A DNA stretch of 64,000 nucleotides from contig SVPN01000002.1 of the NCBI GenBank assembly GCA_015065805.1, forward strand, positions 23,783-87,782, written 5' to 3'. Position numbers and translations under genes: made by a program. A model generated the notes under the pieces. The model saw only the letters and a list, made by a program, of their open reading frames with translations, was not told the DNA's origin and searched no databases. Below, piece by piece: positions 16,884 through 25,467 of the stretch (position 1 is the first letter of the stretch; each line of letters opens with the position of its first letter). The DNA comes from Oscillospiraceae bacterium. GTDB lineage: Bacteria; Bacillota; Clostridia; Oscillospirales; Acutalibacteraceae.

Positions 16884-18335
16884 TCATTCTTCCTCTGTGG
16901 GTTCTTCCGTGGGTTCGTCCTCATAGGATTCGTCTTCGTAGGGTTCATCCTCATAGGTTTCATCTTCGTAGGTTTCGTCCTCGTAGGTTTCGTCCTCATA
17001 GGATTCATCCTCGTAGGGTTCATCCTCCGTCGGTGCGGAGGTTGTCGTGGTCGGCTCCGTGGTTGCGGCAGTCGCCACGGTCGTCGATGCCGTTGTCGGT
17101 GCCGTCGTTGCCACGGTTGTTGTCGTCGGAGCGGCTGTTGCCTGACTCTCCCACTCCGCTAAGGTCAGCTGAGTCAGTCCCAGCACCAGCGCTTTCCCTT
17201 CCACCGTTCCCGTCATCAGGCTGTCTGCCAGAACCGGTGCACGGTCGGTGATGCCTTTGCTTCCCAGCTCATAGAGATGTTCGTCCGACAGCACCAAAAA
17301 GCCTTTGTTTGTCGCGGCGATATCGCGGAATTCCCCTTCAAAGGTGCCTTCCACCTTCACATCTCCCGAGGACGCATACACCGTCACGGTGCCGCCGTCC
17401 TGCGAGCCGTACGGACGCGTCACCAGTGCCAGCTCATTGCCGCCCAGCGCAAAGCCGATCAGCTCCACATCGCTGTGCATCACCGCGCTGTCCAGCGAGC
17501 CCGTCGGGTTGACAAACCGCGTCTGCGAATTGCCGATCGCCGCCACCGTGCCGCTCTTCATATACTGCACACGGGAATACAGCACGCCGTCGGCGATGTA
17601 TTGCGCGGGCTGTTCCTCCTTACCGCGCAGATCAAACACCATCACCGCCGATTGCATGGCGCCGTTTTGTGCGCGACATCCGACAACCGCCATCGTGTTG
17701 CCGTCACGCGAGAACGACACATCCATCACCAGCCACTCGGCACTGAGCCATTGATAGCGGCGGTTGCCCGAGCGGCTGTACACCGTCACCTCAGACACGT
17801 GGCTCTGCGACGAGTCGGTCACCACGGCGACATCGCCCTTGGCGCTGACCGCGCCCGTATAGATCTTGCCCGAAACCGTGTATTCGCCCTCGATCTGCGA
17901 ACGGGTCTCCAAACGATAGCGATTGCCGCCCGTTTCCAAGATCAATACATATTTATCGGTGATGCGCAACATCGGCGACGCATACGCGCAGGTACGCCTG
18001 ACCGATTCGCCGCCCGTCTGGTTATAATATTTCACGGCGGTGTCGGTCACCATCACCAAGTTGGCACCCGCCTCCTGCATATCAAACACGGTGTCGCCCG
18101 TCAAGGCAACCGGCCAGCTTCCGCCCGTGGTGCCGTCCACCAGATCGTCCACCCACGCCACAAAGCTGTCGGGTGCGATGCTTTTCCAGTTGAGCACCAG
18201 CGCATACAGCAACAGCAGTACCGCGCACAGAATCGCAAAACGGAGCAACAGCTTGAGACCGCCGCCCTTTTTCTTCTGCCGCCCGGTCGGTTCCTGCCCG
18301 GATCTGCCCGCATCTTTATATGTCCTGCGTGACAT
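16884..18335 (-). CDS. Membrane-anchored DUF5711-like beta-propeller protein with Glu/Tyr repeat tail
   Basis: 483 aa. A basic N-terminus (SRRTYKDAGRSGQ, then KKKGGG) precedes one membrane helix (LLLRFAILCAVLLLLYALVL). The large outside domain of about 300 residues has repeated beta-strands (VMVTDTAVKYYN, LILETGGNRYRL, VAVVTDSSQSHVSEVTVYS), like the propeller-type DUF5711 proteins. A Thr/Ala/Pro linker leads to an acidic tail of YEDE(S/T/P) repeats coded by 15 bp units. The start at 18335 has GAGGAGTG upstream and overlaps the end of truA by 20 bp. The tail may bind cations or lie in the cell wall. Function unknown. Confidence 0.75.
   Translation of the reverse strand: MSRRTYKDAGRSGQEPTGRQKKKGGGLKLLLRFAILCAVLLLLYALVLNWKSIAPDSFVAWVDDLVDGTTGGSWPVALTGDTVFDMQEAGANLVMVTDTAVKYYNQTGGESVRRTCAYASPMLRITDKYVLILETGGNRYRLETRSQIEGEYTVSGKIYTGAVSAKGDVAVVTDSSQSHVSEVTVYSRSGNRRYQWLSAEWLVMDVSFSRDGNTMAVVGCRAQNGAMQSAVMVFDLRGKEEQPAQYIADGVLYSRVQYMKSGTVAAIGNSQTRFVNPTGSLDSAVMHSDVELIGFALGGNELALVTRPYGSQDGGTVTVYASSGDVKVEGTFEGEFRDIAATNKGFLVLSDEHLYELGSKGITDRAPVLADSLMTGTVEGKALVLGLTQLTLAEWESQATAAPTTTTVATTAPTTASTTVATAATTEPTTTTSAPTEDEPYEDESYEDETYEDETYEDETYEDEPYEDESYEDEPTEEPTEEE
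16914..17028. repeat. 15 bp tandem repeat coding the YEDE tail
   Basis: About 7.7 in-frame copies of TTC(A/G)TC(C/T)TC(A/G)TAGG(A/T/G), most differences being at third codon positions. Such a track can lose or gain units by slippage without a frameshift. Confidence 0.9.
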
Positions 18336-19083
18336 CCGCGTCACTCCTCTCATAATACACTTCCTGCAGATACAGCCCGCACGCCGGTGCCGTGACACCC
18401 GCGCGGTCGCGGTCGCAGGAGGCAAGAATGTCGGGGATCGCGTCGCTTGCGATGCGTCCCGTCGAAATATCCAGTAAGGTACCCACCATAATGCGTACCA
18501 TATTATACAAAAATCCGTCTGCCGCCACAGAGAAGATGACCAGATCCCCTTCCCGTCTCACAGCGGCGTGCGACACGGTGCGCACCGTATCCTCCACACT
18601 GCTGCCGCTGGCACAAAACGCGGCAAAATCGTGCGTGCCGAGGTAGTCCTTCGCCGCACGGTCCAGCAGCTCCGCATTTAGCGGGCGGTTGATATGCACC
18701 GCGTAGCCTTCGTAAAACGGATGGCGGTGCTGTCCGTTGTAAAGGCGGTATTCGTAGCGTTTTCCGCGTGCATCGTAGCGCGGATGGAACTCCTGCGCGA
18801 CCTCTTTGGCTTCGTACACCGCCACATCGCGCGGCAACACGGCATTGAGCGCCTTGCACAGCTTGTCGCCGCGAAGCGGGGTGTCGGAATCCATCGCACA
18901 GCAGAACATATTCGCGTGAACCCCCGCATCGGTGCGGCTGCATCCCGTGATGCCGCTTCGCACGCCCGTGATGCGTTCCACCGCGTCCTGCAGGACTTCC
19001 TGCACCGTCACGGCATTCGGCTGTACCTGCCAGCCGTGATACCGCGTGCCGTCGTAGCGAAGCGTCAGCAATATGCGTGCCAT
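18316..19083 (-). CDS. truA: tRNA pseudouridine(38-40) synthase TruA
   Basis: 255 aa, the normal length. TruA converts uridines 38-40 of the tRNA anticodon arm to pseudouridine. The catalytic Asp52 lies in GCSRTDAGVHA; further family motifs are LRYDGTRYHGWQ at the N-terminus, YDARGKRYEYRL, and FLYNMVRIMVGTLLDI near the C-terminus. AAAGGAGTG precedes the ATG by 8 nt. In many Firmicutes truA follows ecfT directly; here 519 bp of repeats separate them, which points to insertion into an old operon. It heads the group truA, DUF5711-like, cvpA-like, pgsA, clpE-like. Confidence 0.95.
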   Translation of the reverse strand: MARILLTLRYDGTRYHGWQVQPNAVTVQEVLQDAVERITGVRSGITGCSRTDAGVHANMFCCAMDSDTPLRGDKLCKALNAVLPRDVAVYEAKEVAQEFHPRYDARGKRYEYRLYNGQHRHPFYEGYAVHINRPLNAELLDRAAKDYLGTHDFAAFCASGSSVEDTVRTVSHAAVRREGDLVIFSVAADGFLYNMVRIMVGTLLDISTGRIASDAIPDILASCDRDRAGVTAPACGLYLQEVYYERSDADVTQDI

Positions 19084-19602
19084 AGGGGTTCACTCCTTTC
19101 GGGTATTCTTGCCTCCCTTGTTAAAAGGAGGGGGACAAGAGGTTGAGCATTGCACAAATTTGCGACACGGCTGATGTGTACCGCGGGCGGATACTATCCG
19201 CCCCTACATTGTGAATGTGCTGCTTTTAACAGGATGTTCAGCGGCGGGAGACAAGCCCCGCCCTACGGTGTTGCCGCGTGTTTGCGGTATACTGTCGCAG
19301 AGCCACAATCCTTGCCTCTCCCTTTGGGAGAGGTGGCATCGCCGCAAGGCGATGACGGAGAGGGCGTTGCCGCAAGATCGTGCGAGGCGGCACGGCACAC
19401 AGGCCGTGGTCTACATGCACACGGCAAACCTGCCGCTTAGAACCAATGTTGCAGGGGTCGGCGTCCTCGACGACCCGCGCGCCTGTAGGACGCGGTCGCG
19501 CGTTGCGGACATTTCCCCTGTCAGGGGAATCGCCTTTAACAAGGGGGACAAGGGTTTGGGGGTGCTTTCCGCCTCGTGTGCGCAACCATACAACGATCGG
19601 GT
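19084..19602. repeat. Repeat island between ecfT and truA
   Basis: 519 bp without a credible gene. From left: a truncated CCTCCCTTGTTAAA element (19110-19135), a block 19163-19281 about 95% like 40419-40541, the GCGGGCGGAT..ATCCGCCCC palindrome (19182-19205), a GGCGGGAG..GCCCCGCC palindrome (19241-19266), a CTCTCCC..GGGAGAGG element with inner stem ATCGCCGCAAGGCGAT (19315-19362), and a TGCGGACATTTCCCC..GGGGAA element (19504-19553). The ORFs here are translations of repeats. Confidence 0.8.
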
Positions 19603-20421
19603 TTAAATCACATTGGGCAAAAACACATTCAGCACGATCATCCCCGCGATCAGCATCGCTGTCAGGACAAGCGCAACATAATCCCTTGCCGCCATACGGT
19701 AGGATTTCATACGTGTGCGACCCTCGCCGCCGTTGTAGCAACGGCATTCCATCGCCGTCGCTAACTCATAGGCGCGACGGAACGACGACGCAAACAGCGG
19801 GATCATAATGGGCATCAGCGCACGGATGCGCTGCATCAGGTTGCCGCTTTCTAAATCGGCACCGCGCGCTTTCTGCGCCGACATAATTTTATCGGTTTCC
19901 TCGATCAGCGTCGGGATAAACCGCAGTGCGATCGTCATCATCATCGCTAAATCGTGCACGGGCACGCGGATGAGCCTGAGCGGCTTCATCAGACGCTCCA
20001 GCGCATCGGTCAGCGTGGTCGGCTCGGTGGTGTAGGTGAGAAGCGAGCTTCCCACGATCAGGCACACAATGCGGCTTGCTAAAAACACCGCGTTGAAGAT
20101 ACCCTTTTTATAGACCGTTATGATCCACCACGAAAACAGCGGATCGCCTTCCTCACGCACATAAAACACGCTGAGCAACGCGGTGATCAGCACGATGGGA
20201 AGGATGGGCTTGATGCTTTTCCAAATGAGCGCAAACGGCAGGCGCGACAGCGCGACCGCCATCACCGAAAACGCCATCGCCAGCAAGAGTCCTGCCCACG
20301 TTTTAGGCACGAACACCGCCGCGATGAAGGCGATCGTCAGCACGATCTTCACACGCGGGTCCAAGCGGTGAAGAAGCGAATTACCGGGGAAAAACTGCCC
20401 GATGGTGATGTCCTTCAGCAT
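19603..20421 (-). CDS. ecfT: ECF transporter transmembrane subunit EcfT
   Basis: 272 aa. EcfT joins the two ATPases to an exchangeable substrate-binding S component for vitamin uptake. The N-terminus GQFFPGNSLLHRLDPRVKI is typical. About five membrane segments are present, with the two cytoplasmic coupling motifs AQKARGAD and AMECRCYNGGEGRTRMK (Ala-Arg-Gly type) in the C-terminal half. It overlaps the end of ecfA2 by 7 bp. No S component is in the window, so this is presumably the shared group II ECF module serving several S proteins elsewhere. Confidence 0.93.
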   Translation of the reverse strand: MLKDITIGQFFPGNSLLHRLDPRVKIVLTIAFIAAVFVPKTWAGLLLAMAFSVMAVALSRLPFALIWKSIKPILPIVLITALLSVFYVREEGDPLFSWWIITVYKKGIFNAVFLASRIVCLIVGSSLLTYTTEPTTLTDALERLMKPLRLIRVPVHDLAMMMTIALRFIPTLIEETDKIMSAQKARGADLESGNLMQRIRALMPIMIPLFASSFRRAYELATAMECRCYNGGEGRTRMKSYRMAARDYVALVLTAMLIAGMIVLNVFLPNVI

Positions 20422-21281
20422 CCGGCGGCACCTCCTTTGATCAGAGGCAGTAACCGCCGCACCGCCTGCTCCACCGTGTAGGCATTCTCGCCGACGGCAT
20501 ATCCGCTATCGCGCAATTTCATAAAGATCTGTGTGACGGCAGGGACGGTCAGTCCCATCGCCTGCAATTCCTCGGCGCGGGAGAACACCTCGGCAGTCGG
20601 TGCCATCATCGCCACCTCGCCCTTGTTCATCACCAGCACCTTATCGGCGACCGCCGCCACATCCTCCATACTGTGGGATACCAGCAACACAGTCGTACCG
20701 TTTTCGCGGGCATAGCGCACGATGCGGGACAGCAGCTGTTCCCTGCCGCGCGGATCAAGCCCCGCTGTCGGCTCATCGAGCACCAGCACCTCGGGCTCCA
20801 TCGCCATCACGCCCGCGATCGCGGCACGGCGCTTCTGTCCACCCGACAGATCAAACGGCGATACCTCTAACAGCTCCTCGCGGAGTCCCGCAAAGGTCGC
20901 GGCACGGCGCACACGGCGCTCGATCTCCTCCTCGGACAGTCCCATATTGCGTGGGCCGAACGCGATATCGCGGCGCACGGTCTCCTCAAACAGCTGATAT
21001 TCGGGATATTGGAACACCATCCCGACCCGAAAACGGATGTCGCGGATCTTTTTCGGGTTTTCCCAAATGTCCCTGCCATCCAGAAGCACCTGTCCGCTCA
21101 TCGGAGTCAGCAGGCCGTTGAGCTGCTGCATCAGCGTCGATTTGCCCGAGCCCGTATGCCCGATCACGCCGACAATGTCCCCCTTCTCCACAGAAAAAGA
21201 AACATCCCTGAGTGCCGCCTTTTCGTAAGGGGTACCCGCCGAATACACATAATTCAGTTGTCGCACCTCAAGAATGGCCAT
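20415..21281 (-). CDS. ecfA2: ECF transporter ATPase EcfA2
   Basis: 288 aa ABC ATPase. Walker A GHTGSGKST, Q-loop region MVFQYPEYQLFEET (the YPExQLF form typical of EcfA), signature LSGGQKRRAAIAG, Walker B VLVLDEPTAGLDP and switch His in VSHSMEDV. The C-terminal extension (about residues 225-288) matches the EcfA dimer domain. GGAGG lies 6 nt upstream. It overlaps ecfA1 by 14 bp and pairs with EcfA1 to power EcfT. Confidence 0.94.
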   Translation of the reverse strand: MAILEVRQLNYVYSAGTPYEKAALRDVSFSVEKGDIVGVIGHTGSGKSTLMQQLNGLLTPMSGQVLLDGRDIWENPKKIRDIRFRVGMVFQYPEYQLFEETVRRDIAFGPRNMGLSEEEIERRVRRAATFAGLREELLEVSPFDLSGGQKRRAAIAGVMAMEPEVLVLDEPTAGLDPRGREQLLSRIVRYARENGTTVLLVSHSMEDVAAVADKVLVMNKGEVAMMAPTAEVFSRAEELQAMGLTVPAVTQIFMKLRDSGYAVGENAYTVEQAVRRLLPLIKGGAAGC

Positions 21282-22131
21282 GCTGTGCCTCCAGTAATGT
21301 TATCAATGCATCCACACATTCCTCAACGGTCAGGACATCGGTCGCGACCTCGATACCGTGCTTGTGCAGTTCATAGCAAAGCTCCGTTGCCTGCGGCACA
21401 TCCAATGCCGCCTCGCGCAGGGTCGATACGCGCGAAAACACCTCACGCGGGGTGCCGTCGAGCATCACCTTGCCGCCCTCCATCACCACCACGCGGTCGG
21501 CTGTCGCCGCCTCCTCCATATAGTGGGTGATCAGCATCACCGTCATCCCGTGTTCACGGCAAAGGCGGTGCACCGTCTGCATCACTTCTTTTCGTCCCGA
21601 CGGGTCAAGCATCGCCGTCGGCTCATCGAGCACCAGCACATCGGGTCTCATCGCCAGCACGCCCGCAATGGCAACGCGCTGCTTTTGTCCGCCCGACAGC
21701 TTGTGCGCCGCGTGGTGACGGTAGTCGTACATCCCGACCGCCTTGAGCGCTTCATCCACACGGATGCGAATCTCGTGGGGCTCAACCCCCAAATTTTCGG
21801 GGCCGAACGCCACATCCTCCTCCACCACCGTGGATACTAACTGGTTGTCGGGGTTCTGCAGAACCATACCGACCGTGCGGCGGATCTGCGGAATGAGGCT
21901 TTCGTCGGCGGTGTCCATCTCTTCCACCAGCACCCTGCCGCCCGTGGGCAACAGCAGCGCATTGAATTGCTTTGCCAGTGTCGATTTGCCGCAGCCGTTG
22001 TGTCCCAACAGTGCCGTGAAGCTGCCGCGCGTGACGGTGAGCTCCACGCCGCAGAGCGCCTTGACGGGCTCGGCATCCCCGCTGTTGTATTCAAATGTTA
22101 CCTGCTCTGCCTGCAGGATCGCTTCAGACAT
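21268..22131 (-). CDS. ecfA1: ECF transporter ATPase EcfA1
   Basis: 287 aa ABC ATPase. Walker A GHNGCGKST, MVLQNPDNQLVSTVVEEDVAFGPEN (the NPDNQ Q-loop form seen in EcfA1), signature LSGGQKQRVAIAG, Walker B VLVLDEPTAMLDP and switch region LITHYMEEA. The ORF is open to 22347 inside the methyltransferase gene, but ATG at 22131 with GAGGTG 6 nt before it starts MSEAILQAEQVTFEY, as expected. It lies 14 bp after the methyltransferase gene. Confidence 0.94.
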   Translation of the reverse strand: MSEAILQAEQVTFEYNSGDAEPVKALCGVELTVTRGSFTALLGHNGCGKSTLAKQFNALLLPTGGRVLVEEMDTADESLIPQIRRTVGMVLQNPDNQLVSTVVEEDVAFGPENLGVEPHEIRIRVDEALKAVGMYDYRHHAAHKLSGGQKQRVAIAGVLAMRPDVLVLDEPTAMLDPSGRKEVMQTVHRLCREHGMTVMLITHYMEEAATADRVVVMEGGKVMLDGTPREVFSRVSTLREAALDVPQATELCYELHKHGIEVATDVLTVEECVDALITLLEAQHGHS

Positions 22132-22145
22132 ATTGTTCACCTCGG

Positions 22146-23003
22146 TTACTTGCCCTTCCACACGGCGGTCGAACCGCAGGGAAGCACCAGTCCGCTCTGC
22201 GTCACAGGCAGACCGATCTCGTCCGCCGTCACGGTGCCGCCCTGTATCAGACTGCCTAAAATATAGTGCATCACCGACGGGGACAATCCCGCCGTATAGG
22301 AATTGATCACCACGAACAGCGGATCGTCGGACAACAGCTTGACGCATTCCGCCACAAAATCATAGATCTGCTCTTCTAACTTCCACACCTCGCCGCCGGG
22401 GCCTCTGCCGTAGGACGGCGGATCCATCAGGATCGCGTCATAGGTATTGCCGCGGCGTTGCTCACGGGCAACGAATTTGCCGCAATCGTCCACCAACCAG
22501 CGGATGGGCTTGTCGGCAAGTCCCGACGCGGTGACATTCTCGCGTCCCCACGTCACCATACCCTTGGACGCATCGACGTGCGTGACCGATGCGCCTGCCT
22601 TCGCACAGGCAAGGGTCGCGCCGCCCGTGTAGCCGAACAGATTCAGCACGCGGATGGGTCTGCCCGCCTGACGGATCATCTCGCCCATCATATCCCAGTT
22701 GACCGCCTGCTCGGGGAACAGTCCCGTGTGCTTGAAGCCCATCGGCTTCAGGCGAAAGCGCAGGGTATCGTAGCCGATCTCCCACACATCGGGGATCGGA
22801 CGGTAGGTTTCCCACTGCCCGCCGCCCGATTTCGAGCGATGATAGCGCGCGTGCGCTTTTTTCCACAGCGGATGCACGCGGGGTGTATTCCACACGATCT
22901 GCGGATCGGGACGGATGAGGAGAATGTCTCCCCAGCGTTCCAGACGCTCCCCGCCCGAAGCATCGAGCAATTCATAGTCTTTCCAGTTTTCCGTAAACCT
23001 CAT
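22146..23003 (-). CDS. Class I SAM-dependent rRNA methyltransferase (RlmI/RlmK-like)
   Basis: 285 aa. The fold has SAM motif I VLNLFGYTGGATLACAKAG, motif II VTHVDASKGMVTWGREN, and catalytic-type motif ILMDPPSYGRGPGG, as in the RlmI/RlmK C-terminal methyltransferase domain (Methyltrans_SAM family). The PUA domain of RlmI is absent, so it is the short form common in Clostridia. The likely substrate is 23S rRNA, though the exact base cannot be assigned. It sits 15 bp after ruvB and 14 bp before ecfA1, with AGGAG before the start. Confidence 0.85.
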   Translation of the reverse strand: MRFTENWKDYELLDASGGERLERWGDILLIRPDPQIVWNTPRVHPLWKKAHARYHRSKSGGGQWETYRPIPDVWEIGYDTLRFRLKPMGFKHTGLFPEQAVNWDMMGEMIRQAGRPIRVLNLFGYTGGATLACAKAGASVTHVDASKGMVTWGRENVTASGLADKPIRWLVDDCGKFVAREQRRGNTYDAILMDPPSYGRGPGGEVWKLEEQIYDFVAECVKLLSDDPLFVVINSYTAGLSPSVMHYILGSLIQGGTVTADEIGLPVTQSGLVLPCGSTAVWKGK

Positions 23004-23018
23004 GATGGTGTCTCCTGA

Positions 23019-24047
23019 TTAAAACATACTCTGCTGACCGTCCATCGGGACGCCCAGATGCTGATACGCCGCGGGAAGCACCACGCGTCCGCGCGGTGTG
23101 CGGCTCAAAAAGCCGATCTGCATCAGATACGGCTCATACACATCCTCGATGGTGACCGCTTCCTCGCCGATCATCGCGGCGAGCGTTTCCAGTCCGACGG
23201 GACCGCCGCGGTAATGCTCAATCATCGCTAACAGCATCCGTCTGTCCACCATATCCAGTCCGAGCTCGTCGATGTCCATCCGCGACAGCGCAATGCGCGC
23301 CGCCTGCTCGTCGATCTCGCCGCCCGTCAGCACCAGCGCAAAGTCGCGCACACGCTTCAACAGGCGGTTGGCGATACGCGGTGTGCCGCGCGAACGCGAC
23401 GCGATCTCCAGCGAGCCGTCCTCGGTGCAGGGGACACCCAGAATACGCGCCGAGCGACGCACGATCTGCCCGAGCTCCTCGGGGGTGTACAGCTCCAGCC
23501 GCATCAGCATACCGAAACGGTCGCGAAGCGGTGCGGACAGCTGTCCTGCACGGGTGGTCGCGCCGATCAGGGTGAATTTCTGAAGCGGCAGGTGGATACT
23601 CATCGCGCCCTGTCCCTTGCCGTTCATAATATCGATGGCAAAGTCCTCCATCGCAGGGTAAAGGATCTCCTCCACCGTGCGCGGCATACGGTGGATCTCG
23701 TCGATGAACAGCACATCGCCCTCGTCCATATTGGTCAGCAATGCCGCCAGATCCCCCGGGCGCTCCAGCGCGGGTCCCGAGGTGATACGGAAGTTGACAC
23801 CAAGCTCATTGGCGATGATCGCCGCAAGCGTCGTTTTGCCCAGGCCGGGAGGGCCGTACAGCAGCACGTGATCCAACGCTTCCGAGCGGATCTTCGCCGC
23901 TTCAATAAACACCTTTAAATTTTCTTTTACCTTTTCCTGACCGATGTATTCGTCTAAGCTTCGCGGGCGAAGCGGGTTGTCCCCGTCGTCCTCAGGCAGG
24001 GATTCCATCGACACCAGGCGATTTTCAAAATCCATTTCGTCAATCAT
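23019..24047 (-). CDS. ruvB: Holliday junction branch migration helicase RuvB
   Basis: 342 aa, normal length. RuvB hexamers pump DNA through the RuvA-bound Holliday junction. Visible are [19 protein letters not shown], Walker [12 protein letters not shown], Walker [10 protein letters not shown], sensor 1 [10 protein letters not shown] and the arginine-finger region LRDRFGM, then the winged-helix domain with [15 protein letters not shown] and [10 protein letters not shown]. The ORF runs upstream to 24143 through repeat sequence; ATG at 24047, 8 nt after AAAGGAGG, is the true start. A 122 bp repeat-bearing spacer separates it from ruvA. Confidence 0.96.
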   Translation of the reverse strand: MIDEMDFENRLVSMESLPEDDGDNPLRPRSLDEYIGQEKVKENLKVFIEAAKIRSEALDHVLLYGPPGLGKTTLAAIIANELGVNFRITSGPALERPGDLAALLTNMDEGDVLFIDEIHRMPRTVEEILYPAMEDFAIDIMNGKGQGAMSIHLPLQKFTLIGATTRAGQLSAPLRDRFGMLMRLELYTPEELGQIVRRSARILGVPCTEDGSLEIASRSRGTPRIANRLLKRVRDFALVLTGGEIDEQAARIALSRMDIDELGLDMVDRRMLLAMIEHYRGGPVGLETLAAMIGEEAVTIEDVYEPYLMQIGFLSRTPRGRVVLPAAYQHLGVPMDGQQSMF

Positions 24048-24169
24048 ACAAACGCCTCCTTTGAAGCCTTCTCCTTGTGGAGAAGGCGGACAACCCGAAG
24101 GACTGTCCGTTTGAGTCTTGTCCCCCTTGTTAAAGGGAGGCAAGGATGCGCAACATTTCCGCTTGTAAA
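24048..24169. repeat. Repeat fragment between ruvA and ruvB
   Basis: 122 bp. A stem GCCTTCTCC..GGAGAAGGC (24066-24087) is followed by GGACAACCCGAAGGACTGTCC and a CTTGTCCCCCTTGTTAAAGG piece (24118-24145), which is the end of the island-type element. The ruvB ribosome binding site lies at its border. Confidence 0.75.
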
Positions 24170-24769
24170 TTACCGCTTCGCGAGCAGCTTGAGTGCCTGG
24201 CGCACCAGCTCTTCCACACTCATCGTTTCATCTAACTTGCCGACTGCCGCCGCGGCTTCACTCTGCGAGAAGCCGAGCACACCGAGTGCCTTGACCGCTT
24301 CGGCGGCGTTGCCGAAGCCGACCGCATTGCCCGTGGGCAATTCCGCAACACCGACCGACGAGGTCAGTGCGGCAACCTTATCCTTCATTTCCAGTACGAT
24401 GCGCTGGGCAAGCTTCGGGCCGACACCCTGCGCACGGGTGAACGCCTTGTGATCGCCCGACGCGGCGGCAAGTGCCACCTGATCGGGTGACAGCTCCGAC
24501 AGCACCGCGATCGCCGCCTTCGGCCCGACGCCCGTGACGGTGAGCAGTTGCTTGAAGCATTCCAGCTCCTTATGCTCGGCAAAGCCGAACAGCTCAATGG
24601 CATCCTCGCGCACATCCATCATCGTGAACAGCATCGCCTCCGTACCGAGCTTGGGCAGACGGCGGGCGGTGTTCATTGTGATGCGGCATTTGAAGCCGAC
24701 ACCGCCGCAGCAGATCACCGCCACGTTCGGTTCCAGATGGATGAGCTCTCCTTTGACACTGTATAACAT
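24170..24769 (-). CDS. ruvA: Holliday junction DNA helicase subunit RuvA
   Basis: 199 aa. It binds the four-way junction and loads RuvB. The N-terminal OB domain begins [15 protein letters not shown]. The two helix-hairpin-helix motifs are seen in [19 protein letters not shown] and [19 protein letters not shown]. The C-terminal three-helix RuvB-binding domain (about 150-199) contains [21 protein letters not shown] precedes the ATG; the gap to ruvC is 4 bp. Confidence 0.95.
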   Translation of the reverse strand: MLYSVKGELIHLEPNVAVICCGGVGFKCRITMNTARRLPKLGTEAMLFTMMDVREDAIELFGFAEHKELECFKQLLTVTGVGPKAAIAVLSELSPDQVALAAASGDHKAFTRAQGVGPKLAQRIVLEMKDKVAALTSSVGVAELPTGNAVGFGNAAEAVKALGVLGFSQSEAAAAVGKLDETMSVEELVRQALKLLAKR

Positions 24770-24773
24770 ACGG

Positions 24774-25277
24774 TTACTCCTTGTTCATCAACTGTTGTTT
24801 GATCGCCGATGCGCCGCTCTGTGCGTGACAGATGGCGATGGCAAGCGCATCCGCCGTATCGTCGGGTCGGGGTACCTCTTTGAGACGGAGCAGGCGGCGG
24901 GTCATCTCCATCACCTGCGGCTTTTCCGCCTTGCCGTAGCCCGTGACCGCCGATTTCACCTGAAGCGGTGTGTATTCAAACGCCGCCACGCCCGCCTGCT
25001 CCGCGGCAAGCAGGATCACCCCGCGTGCCTCACACACCTGCACGGCGGTGGTTTTGTTGCTGGTGAAATACAGCTTTTCGATTGCCAGTGCATCGGGCCT
25101 GACCTTTTCTAAAACGGTGACCGTGTCGCGGTAGATCTGCAACAGGCGGTTGTTGAACGGCGTGTGCGCCTCGGTCGTGATCGCGCCGAAGCACAGCGGC
25201 TGATACCGCCCGCGCTCGTAGCGGATCGCACCCCAACCGATGATCGCATAGCCGGGATCGACCCCTAAAATCACCAC
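24774..25277 (-). CDS. ruvC: Holliday junction resolvase RuvC
   Basis: 167 aa endonuclease. Acidic catalytic residues are placed as in the family: Asp7 in ILGVDPGYAIIGWG, Glu in ALAIEKLYF, and the Asp pair in PDDTADALAIA. The chosen start is GTG at 25277, 7 nt after AAAGGAGGG; the longer ORF to 25346 lacks a ribosome binding site and would add 23 unrelated residues. It is first gene of the run ruvC-ruvA-ruvB-methyltransferase-ecfA1-ecfA2-ecfT. A promoter lies at 25329-25357, divergent from dinB. Confidence 0.93.
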   Translation of the reverse strand: MVILGVDPGYAIIGWGAIRYERGRYQPLCFGAITTEAHTPFNNRLLQIYRDTVTVLEKVRPDALAIEKLYFTSNKTTAVQVCEARGVILLAAEQAGVAAFEYTPLQVKSAVTGYGKAEKPQVMEMTRRLLRLKEVPRPDDTADALAIAICHAQSGASAIKQQLMNKE

Positions 25278-25328
25278 GCGCCGTCCCTCCTTTTCCCTAA
25301 AAAGCAATATGTACCGATTATCCATTTT

Positions 25329-25357
25329 ATCATAGCACAATTTCACCCAAAACGCAA
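25329..25357 (-). promoter_or_regulatory. Predicted promoter of ruvCAB
   Basis: TTGCGT (25357-25352), 17 bp spacer, TATGAT (25334-25329) on the minus strand. No clear LexA box (GAAC..GTTC) was seen in the ruvC-dinB gap. Confidence 0.6.
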
Positions 25358-25438
25358 TGTCTGTGCAGGATTTCTATTTAAATATTTTATTAATAAAAAA
25401 TTTTCCCATTATAGGCTGTTTTTTTGCAAAAATCGCGG

Positions 25439-25444
25439 TATAAT
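25439..25444 (+). promoter_or_regulatory. Predicted -10 box of dinB
   Basis: TATAAT 24 bp before the dinB start. The -35 region is poor, so this promoter may need help or be weak. Confidence 0.45.
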
Positions 25445-25467
25445 GGGAGACATGGGAGGTGACGGAG

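Noticed and set aside
18503..19093. 196-codon minus-strand frame overlapping truA
   Set aside because: Out-of-frame shadow of truA, which has the catalytic SRTDAGVHA motif and the right length.
22462..22893. 143-codon minus-strand frame
   Set aside because: Alternative frame inside the rRNA methyltransferase gene.
25278..25467. LexA box in the ruvC-dinB gap
   Set aside because: SOS control was expected for both genes, but no GAAC-N4-GTTC palindrome could be found there.
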